15,148 nucleotides of DNA, taken from NCBI GenBank assembly GCA_946623195.1, contig CAMOQW010000043.1, forward strand, positions 1 to 15,148. Direction: 5' to 3'. Under the pieces are notes generated by a model that was not told where the DNA came from, did no database searches, and saw only the letters and a list, made by a program, of their open reading frames with translations. How positions within the stretch are numbered: the first letter of the stretch is position 1; each line of letters opens with the position of its first letter. This DNA is from an uncultured Prevotella sp. GTDB taxonomy: Bacteria; Bacteroidota; Bacteroidia; Bacteroidales; Bacteroidaceae. Positions 1 to 6,117 of this stretch are shown in pieces. The position numbers were made by a program, and so were the translations under genes.

Positions 1-31
1 AACATCGAAACATCGAAAAAAAAGCGAAACA

Positions 32-1249
32 ATGAACATTCTAAACCTTTTTAAAGTAAGCTTCAAGGCCGTGGCCAACAACAAGATGCGGTCGTTTCTG
101 TCGATGTTAGGCATCATCATCGGTGTGGCTGCCGTCATCATCATGATGGCCATCGGACAGGGCTCGAAGGAGAGCATCCGCAAGGAACTCTCGACCATGG
201 GTACCAATCTGCTCACTATCCGTCCGGGAGCCGACATGCGCGGCGGCGTGCGCCAAGACCCGTCGGCCATGCAAACCCTGAAGGTGGCCGACTACGAGCG
301 CATCGTGCGCGAAAAGAAGTTTGTGACAAAGGTGTCGCCGGAGGTCACCGCCTCTGGTCAGGTCATCTATGGCAACAACAATACCAACACGTCGATGTAC
401 GGCGAGTCTACCGAATATCTCGACATCAAGCAATGGGTCATTGAGGACGGCGACTGCTTCACCGACGAGGACATCAAGAAAGCCGCCAAAGTCTGCGTGG
501 TGGGCAAGACCATCGTTACCGAACTGTTTGGCGACAACGTCGATCCCGTCGGCAAGACCATCCGCTTCAAGTCGATACCCATGCGCATCGTGGGTGTGCT
601 GAAGTCGAAAGGCTACAACTCATGGGGTATGGACCAGGACAACGTCATCATAGCCCCTTACACCACCGTTATGAAGCGACTGGCCGCCCAGACGTGGTTC
701 TCCAGCATCGTCTGTTCAGCCGTCACCGAAGAGCTCAGCGATGCCGCCATCGAGGAGCTGACGCAGATTCTGCGCGACAACCACAAGCTGAAGGGCGAGG
801 CTGCCGACGACTTCACCATCCGCTCGCAGGCAGAAATGATGGAAACCATGTCGTCGACCATGGACACCGTGACACTCATCCTCGTTGTGGCTGCAGCATT
901 CTCGCTGCTGGTAGCCGGCATCGGCATCATGAACATCATGCTCGTCAGCGTTACCGAACGTACTAAGGAGATTGGCCTGCGCATGGCTGTCGGTGCCACC
1001 GGCCCCGTCATCTCGCTGCAGTTTCTCATTGAGTCGGTACTCATCAGCGTCACCGGCGGACTGCTGGGCATCCTGGTGGGCGGAGGTGTCAGCGCCATGC
1101 TGCCGCAGATGGGCATGCCGGCCAGCGTACCGGCATGGTCGGTGTATGTATCGTTCCTGGTGTGTGTATTCATCGGCGTGCTGTTCGGTTACATTCCGGC
1201 ACAGAAAGCCGCCAACATGGACCCCATAGAAGCCATCCGCCATGAATAA
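32..1249 (+). CDS. MacB/FtsX-family ABC transporter permease
   Basis: Inner-membrane permease subunit of a MacB-type ABC transporter, the class that couples cytoplasmic ATP hydrolysis to export or periplasmic work rather than import. The 405 residues have the family layout: a short cytoplasmic start, TM1 at about 20-42 (with the typical LSMLGIIIGVAAVI run), a large periplasmic domain at about 43-275, then three TM segments near 279-305, 328-358 and 370-390. The family signature TERTKEIGLRMAVGA is at 308-322, and the protein ends with the usual DPIEAIRHE. There is no ATPase domain, so the ATP-binding partner and a membrane-fusion protein must be encoded elsewhere, probably just upstream of the window. 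The stop overlaps the next start by 8 nt, tying it to the kinase and regulator that follow. The substrate (drug, peptide, lipoprotein or siderophore) cannot be told from sequence. The family call is firm. Confidence 0.93.
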   Translation: MNILNLFKVSFKAVANNKMRSFLSMLGIIIGVAAVIIMMAIGQGSKESIRKELSTMGTNLLTIRPGADMRGGVRQDPSAMQTLKVADYERIVREKKFVTKVSPEVTASGQVIYGNNNTNTSMYGESTEYLDIKQWVIEDGDCFTDEDIKKAAKVCVVGKTIVTELFGDNVDPVGKTIRFKSIPMRIVGVLKSKGYNSWGMDQDNVIIAPYTTVMKRLAAQTWFSSIVCSAVTEELSDAAIEELTQILRDNHKLKGEAADDFTIRSQAEMMETMSSTMDTVTLILVVAAAFSLLVAGIGIMNIMLVSVTERTKEIGLRMAVGATGPVISLQFLIESVLISVTGGLLGILVGGGVSAMLPQMGMPASVPAWSVYVSFLVCVFIGVLFGYIPAQKAANMDPIEAIRHE

Positions 1250-2276
1250 GCGACTCGGTCCGTTCCTGCATGTGGCCTTCTGGGCCTTCATGTTTCTCTC
1301 GCCGCTGTCGTTCCTGCGCGGTCAGGGCATGTCGGTGCTGCACTATCTGGCGCTATGCATGACACCGCTGCTCATGATGGTTAGCTTCTATGCCAACTAT
1401 CTCTGGCTCACCCCACGGCTATTTGTCACCGGCAAGCATCGCTATTTCCTGCTCATCAATCTGGTGCTAATACTATGCTTAGGAGCGGGACTACACTACT
1501 GGACCATCTATTGCCACCAGTGGTTCAATCCGCAAACCAACCAGTACCGCCCCGAGCCGCTGGCCATTGAGGAAGTGTTCTTCATCCTGCGCGACACCGT
1601 CACCTTGGGCATCTTTGCCGCCGTGGGCACGGCCATCGTGCTGGCCCAGCGATGGGAGCATAACGAGAAGGCGCGACGTGATGCCGAGGCCGCACGCATC
1701 GATGCGGAACTGAAGACACTGCGCAACCAGATTAACCCTCACTTCCTGCTGAACACGCTGAACAACATCTATGCGCTGACAGCCTTCGACACCGAGAAGG
1801 CCCAGACGGCCATCCAGCAACTGTCGAAAATGCTGCGCCACCTGCTCTACGACTACGAACAACCCACGGTGCCGCTGAGAGACGAAGTGGATTTCCTGCA
1901 GAACTACATCAACCTGATGAAAATCCGCCTGCCGCAGTCGGTAGATGTCAACTTCCAGCTGAACATCCTCAATCAGGAACTGCCCATCGCGCCCATGATT
2001 TTCATTTCGCTGGTGGAGAATGCTTTCAAGCATGGAGTGAGTCCCACGGGTGCATCGTTTATCCACATCAGCATCACGGGCAACACCAACGAAATCGTAT
2101 GCGACATTCAGAATTCCAACCATCCCAAGACCGCCAGCGACCATAGCGGGCACGGCATCGGACTGCAACAGGTGGAGCGCCGGTTGGAACTGGCCTACAA
2201 AGGCCGCTACGAATGGCAGCAAGGACCATCGGCGGACGGGAATACCTACCAATCCAAAATCATTATTAGACTATGA
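1242..2276 (+). CDS. LytS/YehU-type sensor histidine kinase
   Basis: Membrane-bound histidine kinase of the His_kinase family (PF06580), the type that pairs with LytTR regulators. The N-terminal half is hydrophobic, with about four TM segments near residues 8-26, 35-57, 67-90 and 115-137 and only short loops, so there is no separate extracytoplasmic sensor domain. A helical linker rich in Ala, Arg and Glu (about 138-160) leads to the phosphoacceptor motif NQINPHFLLNTLNNIY with His167. The ATP-binding part has the N-box SLVENAFKHGV (256-266) and a G-box GHGIGLQQVERRL (303-315). Length (344 aa) is normal for the family. The start overlaps the permease stop by 8 nt and the stop overlaps the regulator start in an ATGA arrangement, implying translational coupling. 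By context it probably senses a membrane or envelope signal linked to the ABC transporter; the ligand is unknown. Confidence 0.95.
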   Translation: MNKRLGPFLHVAFWAFMFLSPLSFLRGQGMSVLHYLALCMTPLLMMVSFYANYLWLTPRLFVTGKHRYFLLINLVLILCLGAGLHYWTIYCHQWFNPQTNQYRPEPLAIEEVFFILRDTVTLGIFAAVGTAIVLAQRWEHNEKARRDAEAARIDAELKTLRNQINPHFLLNTLNNIYALTAFDTEKAQTAIQQLSKMLRHLLYDYEQPTVPLRDEVDFLQNYINLMKIRLPQSVDVNFQLNILNQELPIAPMIFISLVENAFKHGVSPTGASFIHISITGNTNEIVCDIQNSNHPKTASDHSGHGIGLQQVERRLELAYKGRYEWQQGPSADGNTYQSKIIIRL

Positions 2277-2983
2277 CTATCAAATGTGCAATTATTGACG
2301 ACGAACCTCTGGCAGCCGGACTGTTGGAGAGCTACGCAAAGAAGACACCGTTCCTACACTTGATCGGCACCTACGGCAGTGCCATCGAAGCCATGAAGGA
2401 GCTGCGCGACCACCCTGCCCAGCTTCTGTTTCTCGACATCCAGATGCCCGAACTGTCGGGCATCGAGTTTGCCAAGATTCTGCCGCCGGAAACCAAGATT
2501 ATCTTCACCACCGCCTTCCAGCAGTATGCCATCGAGGGCTACAAGGTGTCGGCACTCGACTACCTGATGAAACCCGTATCGTATGAAGACTTCCTGAAAG
2601 CCGCCAACAAGGCCCTCGAATGGTTCACCGTCAGCCAGAAGCAGCAGTTGTACGCCAAGGACCGCTTCATGTTTGTGAAGAGCGACTACAAGCTGGTGCG
2701 CGTGAACCTGGACGACATCCTATACATCGAGGGTCTGAAGGACTACGTACGCATCTACATGGAGGACGGCCAGAAAATCATGTCACTCATGAACATGAAG
2801 AAACTGGAGGACTATCTGCCACGTCCGGAATTTTTGCGCACCCATCGCTCGTTCATCGTCCACATGACCAAGACGCAGAGCGTAGACCGCTTCCGGCTGG
2901 TATTCGGCTCGGAATACATCCCCATCTCAGAAACCTACAAAGACGACGTCCAGCAATACTTTGACAGCCATACGCTTGCATAA
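2273..2983 (+). CDS. LytTR-family two-component response regulator
   Basis: Cytoplasmic DNA-binding response regulator, partner of the kinase it overlaps by 4 nt. Residues 1-118 form a receiver domain with the acidic pair Asp9-Asp10, phosphoacceptor Asp55 in LLFLDIQMPE, Thr79/Thr80, and Lys100 in the DYLMKPVS motif. Residues about 130-232 form a LytTR DNA-binding domain, recognisable from FMFVKSDYKLVRV, the DILYIEGLKDYVRIY core, and the FLRTHRSFIVH strand. Length (236 aa) is typical. All expected receiver residues are present, so it should be phosphorylated by the neighbouring kinase and bind direct-repeat sites, most plausibly controlling the transporter operon it belongs to (inference). Its last codons contain the -33 box of the cysE promoter, so cysE can be transcribed separately although it follows closely. 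Confidence 0.96.
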   Translation: MTIKCAIIDDEPLAAGLLESYAKKTPFLHLIGTYGSAIEAMKELRDHPAQLLFLDIQMPELSGIEFAKILPPETKIIFTTAFQQYAIEGYKVSALDYLMKPVSYEDFLKAANKALEWFTVSQKQQLYAKDRFMFVKSDYKLVRVNLDDILYIEGLKDYVRIYMEDGQKIMSLMNMKKLEDYLPRPEFLRTHRSFIVHMTKTQSVDRFRLVFGSEYIPISETYKDDVQQYFDSHTLA

Positions 2984-3006
2984 GTCAGCATTTCTTAGTA
3001 ACTTTG
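2976..3006 (+). promoter_or_regulatory. Bacteroidetes-type promoter of cysE (TTG-N20-TAACTTTG)
   Basis: TTG at 2976-2978 and TAACTTTG at 2999-3006, 20 nt apart, match the -33/-7 promoter of Bacteroidetes (TTTG ... TAnnTTTG). The -33 box is inside the last codons of the response regulator. Transcription should begin near 3010-3013, giving a leader of about 25 nt before the ATG at 3037. The spacing equals that of the lipoprotein promoter elsewhere in the window, which strengthens the call. Confidence 0.75.
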
Positions 3007-3036
3007 CACACTCAAAAGAATAAAAACAAGGCAAAG

Positions 3037-3957
3037 ATGGAAAGCAAAAACAATCACGACATACTGCTAAAGAACGTGACGCTGCTGTCGCGGCTCACCG
3101 AGCAGGAAGTAGGCATGATGCCTGCCACTGAGGCTCCACTGCCGTCGGTAGACCAGGTGAAGCAGATAGTGACGCTGGTGAAGCACATCATATTCCCCGA
3201 CTACATGGGGAAGCGACAACCCGACGAGGCCATCCGTTCCTATTACATCGGCGTACACATGGAAGAGCTGCAACGCCTGCTCATCAAGCAGATAGCCCAC
3301 GGACTGCAGTTCTGCGAAGACTGCGACTGTATCAAGACCAAAGACGACGTCTACCGCGAGGCCGGCCGGCTGACGCTGAAGTTCATCGACGCGCTGCCCG
3401 AAATCAAGCGACTGCTGTACACCGATGTGCAGGCTATGTTCGACAACGACCCTGCCGCCCCCAACTACGGCGAGGTTATCTTCTGCTATCCTGTGGTGAA
3501 CACGATGACGCACTACCGCATAGCCCACAAGTTGCACGAACTGAAGGTGCCCGTCATACCCCGCATCATCACCGAACAGGCCCACTCCAAGACAGGTATC
3601 GACATCCATCCGGGTGCCGAGATTGGCGAATACTTTGCCATCGACCACGGCACGGGTGTAGTCATTGGCGAGACGTGCATCATCGGCAACCACGTCACAC
3701 TCTATCAGGGCGTCACCCTGGGTGCCAAGAGTTTCAAGTACGACGAAAACGGCAACATGCTGAACATTCCCCGTCACCCCATCATCGAAGACCACGTCAC
3801 CGTCTACAGCAATGCCTCTATCCTGGGGCGCATCACCATCGGGCACCACTCCGTGATAGGCGGCAACATCTGGGTGACCAACGACATACCGCCCTACTCC
3901 CGCATCCAGCAGTTGAAGGCAGTCTCAACGACCTTCGACGGCGGACTGGGTATCTAA
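3037..3957 (+). CDS. cysE: serine O-acetyltransferase
   Basis: Transfers acetyl from acetyl-CoA to L-serine to give O-acetylserine, the precursor that cysteine synthase sulfhydrylates; cytoplasmic. The N-terminal half (about 1-170) is helical. The C-terminal part is a left-handed beta-helix of hexapeptide repeats. Key motifs are GIDIHPGAEIGE (187-198; His191), the AIDHGTGVVIGET block (201-213; Asp203, His204), YQGVTLGAKSF, and NIPRHPIIEDHV with His247, which together carry the family's catalytic residues. I chose the ATG at 3037 (306 aa). A TTG 33 nt upstream at 3004 is in frame but lies inside the -7 promoter box, so it is almost certainly not transcribed. Length suits the longer, N-terminally extended SAT type rather than the 273-residue E. 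coli enzyme. An intrinsic terminator begins 3 nt after the stop, so this is a single-gene transcript. Confidence 0.94.
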   Translation: MESKNNHDILLKNVTLLSRLTEQEVGMMPATEAPLPSVDQVKQIVTLVKHIIFPDYMGKRQPDEAIRSYYIGVHMEELQRLLIKQIAHGLQFCEDCDCIKTKDDVYREAGRLTLKFIDALPEIKRLLYTDVQAMFDNDPAAPNYGEVIFCYPVVNTMTHYRIAHKLHELKVPVIPRIITEQAHSKTGIDIHPGAEIGEYFAIDHGTGVVIGETCIIGNHVTLYQGVTLGAKSFKYDENGNMLNIPRHPIIEDHVTVYSNASILGRITIGHHSVIGGNIWVTNDIPPYSRIQQLKAVSTTFDGGLGI

Positions 3958-3960
3958 GAA

Positions 3961-3987
3961 AAAGAGGCTTCACTCGGAAGCCTCTTT
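3961..3987. terminator. bidirectional intrinsic terminator between cysE and the lipoprotein gene
   Basis: A perfect 10-bp stem (AAAGAGGCTT at 3961-3970 paired with AAGCCTCTTT at 3978-3987) closes a 7-nt loop. On the plus strand it runs into TTTTTGTTTT; on the minus strand it runs into TTTTTCTT. It can therefore end both cysE and the convergent lipoprotein transcript. Its right arm and loop also encode the last residues and stop codon of the lipoprotein gene. Confidence 0.9.
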
Positions 3988-4521
3988 TTGTTTTGCAGCA
4001 AACTCGCCGCTGGCATGGAAGCGCGGCGTTTCAGTGCCGCTACGCGTTGGAGCGTAGTAGTTGCGATACCTGCCCCAGTCGAAGGAGCCGTCATAGTAGA
4101 GCTGGAAATAGATGTCGCGATAAGAACCATCGTCCATGTAGCCCTCAAAGGAGCTCTGCGTCAGCCTGTAGTCGTAGATATAGACCGGGCTCCAGCTGTC
4201 AGCATAGCTGATGCGGATTTCGCCCTGATAGACCTCCCAGTCAAACTCGCAGTAGTAATAGTCGTCGTAGCGGCTGTTGATGTTGTAGTCCACCTCATAT
4301 CCCGTGCCGCCGTAGCGGTCGCGCTGATAGAAGTAGAGCGTTGTGCGATAGCTGTTGCCCGTCAGTCCCCAGCGGTCCTGATAGTAGGTGTCAATGTAGC
4401 CCGTCCAAGTGCCGTCCAGCGTACGTGCTTCTGCGGCGTCGCGGTCTTCGCAGGATGTCAGCACCGTTGTGGCTGTCAGTAGCGTCAGGACCGCCATCAG
4501 GCAGGTATAAATTTTCTTCAT
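3970..4521 (-). CDS. tyrosine-rich secreted lipoprotein, unknown function
   Basis: Predicted lipoprotein of 183 residues. It has a lysine start (MKKIYTC), a hydrophobic stretch, and a lipobox LTSC with the lipidated Cys at residue 24, followed by EDRD. Acidic residues after the Cys are common in Bacteroidetes lipoproteins exported to the outer-membrane surface. The mature part opens with TLDGTWTGYI, a pattern seen in lipocalin-like beta-barrel lipoproteins, and is extremely rich in Tyr (about 26), with many Asp, Arg and Gly, in short alternating stretches that suggest beta strands. I do not recognise a named family. Start choice: ATG at 4521 lies 8 nt after a GGAG; an in-frame ATG at 4527 (two residues more) is only 2 nt after it. 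A good promoter lies upstream at 4571-4601. The final residues KEASE and the stop are encoded within the shared terminator hairpin. Confidence 0.8.
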   Translation of the reverse strand: MKKIYTCLMAVLTLLTATTVLTSCEDRDAAEARTLDGTWTGYIDTYYQDRWGLTGNSYRTTLYFYQRDRYGGTGYEVDYNINSRYDDYYYCEFDWEVYQGEIRISYADSWSPVYIYDYRLTQSSFEGYMDDGSYRDIYFQLYYDGSFDWGRYRNYYAPTRSGTETPRFHASGEFAAKQKEASE

Positions 4522-4570
4522 AGTCATGTCTCCTTTTTTTGTTTAGTGGATAAATATTCGATTGATGATG

Positions 4571-4601
4571 CAAAGGTACGGAATAAAATCGTCTTACGCA
4601 A
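4571..4601 (-). promoter_or_regulatory. promoter of the lipoprotein gene (TTG-N20-TACCTTTG)
   Basis: On the minus strand, TTG (4601-4599) is followed after 20 nt by TACCTTTG (4578-4571), a full match to the Bacteroidetes -33/-7 pattern. Transcription should begin near 4566, giving a leader of about 44 nt to the ATG at 4521. The sequence just upstream of the -7 box (ATTTTATTCCG) resembles that of the rlmN and sigma-54-activator promoters. Confidence 0.75.
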
Positions 4602-4772
4602 GCCAAAAAGCCTATTAATGTGTAGGGAAATTCCTATTTTATATGTTTTACAACATAAAACGGTAAAAAAGCACAACAAACGCTTTGCCGTTTCAAGAAA
4701 TAGTCGTAACTTTACATCACCAAATGTAAAAAAAACGATTTCTTTTCCATTATTAATACTATCATTTGAATA
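4602..4772. other. AT-rich intergenic spacer with dyad symmetries, no gene seen
   Basis: The gap between the lipoprotein gene and the permease gene (4528-4827) is the longest gene-free stretch in the window. Apart from the lipoprotein promoter and a hairpin at 4773-4804, this part is AT-rich and has no credible ORF. It holds an imperfect dyad at 4637-4660 (TTTTATATGTT against AACATAAAA), a second imperfect dyad at 4660-4691 (ACGGTAAA...GC against GCTTTGCCGT, with a 3-nt bulge), and a promoter-like pair on the plus strand (TTTG at 4684-4687, TAACTTTA at 4707-4714, 19 nt apart). What these do is unknown. Confidence 0.5.
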
Positions 4773-4804
4773 GAAGCGGCACGGTTGTGAAACCCTGCCG
4801 CTTC
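4773..4804. terminator. strong hairpin downstream of the AmpG-like gene, probable terminator
   Basis: GAAGCGGCA (4773-4781) pairs perfectly with TGCCGCTTC (4796-4804). Inside, after a C-C mismatch, GGTT (4783-4786) pairs with AACC (4791-4794), closing a GTGA loop of GNRA type. It lies 24 nt beyond the stop of the minus-strand permease gene, the right place for that operon's terminator. The following minus-strand sequence is only moderately T-rich, so it is less canonical than the cysE terminator. In the plus direction it is followed by AAGCTTTT. Confidence 0.65.
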
Positions 4805-4827
4805 AAGCTTTTCGGTTCACCCCGAAG

Positions 4828-6114
4828 CTAAGCCTCCGTTTTCTTGCCAAACTCCGGGTCTACCTTGATTAGTGCCGTCACGGCAAACGTGATGGCACAC
4901 AGCAGCATGACGATGATGAAGAACGTCTGATAGCCCAGAGCATCCTTCATCCAACCTGACAACATGCCGGGCAGCATCAGCCCCAGATAGGAAATAGCCG
5001 TACAGAAAGCATAGTGCGACGTCTGGAACGAGCCCTTGCTGAAATAAAGCATGTAGAGCGTCAGGGCCGTAAAGCCGAGTCCGTAGCCAAACTGCTCAAT
5101 GAAGAGGCAGCTACTGATGAGCACCAGATTGTCGGGCATAGCATAGCTCATATAGACGTAAACGATGTCGGGCAGCGTAATGGCGCATACCATAGGCCAT
5201 AGCCAGCGCTTAAAGCCGTCGCGGCCGGCCAGTAGTCCGCCCAGGATGCCTCCCAGCGTCAGCCCGATAACTCCCACCGTACCGCTGGCCAGTCCAAACT
5301 CCTGCGGCGACAGTCCCAGTCCGCCTGCCGAATTGGGGCGCATCAGGAAGGTGACGCTCATCTTGGTCAGCAAGGCCTCCGGGAATCGGTAGAACAACAG
5401 GAACAGCATAGCAAACAGCATCTCTCGGGGCGGCTGCTTCTGGAAGAAAGTCCTGAAAGCCGTCACCACCCCCCGAGCCACCTCACGGGCATTGGTATCA
5501 TGAGGCTTGTCAGCATCAGGGCGAGGCATCATATAGGTATGGTAAAGCCAGATGGCCAAAAACAGCGCTGCCAGTCCGTAGAACACCAGGCACCATGTGT
5601 AGGCCTTCTGATAGCGAAACATCACCTGCAGCACCCCTGCCACGGGTATCAGCACACCGTTGCCGAAGATGACTGCCAGCCGATAGAACGTGTTTCGAAT
5701 GCCCACAAACCACACCTGCTGATGGTCGTCAAGTTCCAACATATAATAGCCGTCGGCGGCAATGTCATGAGTGGCACTGCTGAACGCCATCAGGAAGAAG
5801 CAGCACATGGTGCCCTGAAACCAGAATGGCGTGTTCAGCGTAAAGGCCACCCCCGCCAACGACGAGCCCAACAGCAACTGCATGGTCAGCACCCACCAGC
5901 GCTTGGTACGGTAGAGGTCGACAAACGGGCTCCACAGCGGTTTGATGACCCACGGCAGTCCCAGCCAGCCCGTATAGAGGGCAATATCCGTATCAGTCAG
6001 TCCCAGTTGCATATACATCACTACAGCCACAGTCATCACCACCACATTGGGCAAGCCTTCGGCAATGTAGAGAGTCGGAATCCACGACCAGGGATTTCTT
6101 TGTTTTTTTTCCAT
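4828..6114 (-). CDS. AmpG-like MFS permease (muropeptide transporter family)
   Basis: Inner-membrane major facilitator transporter of 428 residues with about 12 TM segments in two halves split by a charged loop near 197-230. It resembles the AmpG / acetyl-CoA-transporter branch: an early YIAEGLPNVVV stretch (16-26) in TM1, WVIKPLWSPFVDLYRTKRWW (55-74) between TM2 and TM3, and SATHDIAADGYYM (113-125) in TM4, where AmpG proteins have a comparable T-x-D-I-x-x-D signature. AmpG imports anhydro-muropeptides released from peptidoglycan; that substrate is inferred here, not shown. The start lies 3 nt downstream of the stop of the large upstream gene that includes a SpoIID-type peptidoglycan domain, so the two are surely co-transcribed, which supports a cell-wall salvage role. 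An MFS sugar or siderophore importer is the main alternative. Confidence 0.85.
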   Translation of the reverse strand: MEKKQRNPWSWIPTLYIAEGLPNVVVMTVAVVMYMQLGLTDTDIALYTGWLGLPWVIKPLWSPFVDLYRTKRWWVLTMQLLLGSSLAGVAFTLNTPFWFQGTMCCFFLMAFSSATHDIAADGYYMLELDDHQQVWFVGIRNTFYRLAVIFGNGVLIPVAGVLQVMFRYQKAYTWCLVFYGLAALFLAIWLYHTYMMPRPDADKPHDTNAREVARGVVTAFRTFFQKQPPREMLFAMLFLLFYRFPEALLTKMSVTFLMRPNSAGGLGLSPQEFGLASGTVGVIGLTLGGILGGLLAGRDGFKRWLWPMVCAITLPDIVYVYMSYAMPDNLVLISSCLFIEQFGYGLGFTALTLYMLYFSKGSFQTSHYAFCTAISYLGLMLPGMLSGWMKDALGYQTFFIIVMLLCAITFAVTALIKVDPEFGKKTEA

Positions 6115-6117
6115 TGG

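Noticed and set aside
1..31. Short ACATCGAAA direct repeat at the window edge
   Set aside because: Two copies in an A-rich leader are too short and too close to the edge to call a repeat element.
3988..4482. 164-codon plus-strand open frame opposite the lipoprotein gene
   Set aside because: Its Val/Ile/Ala richness is the mirror of Tyr and Asp codons on the other strand. The minus frame has a lipobox, a promoter and a terminator, so it is the real gene.
4546..4773. 75-codon plus-strand open frame in the intergenic gap
   Set aside because: It covers the minus-strand promoter and AT-rich dyads, has no start signal and no recognisable product.
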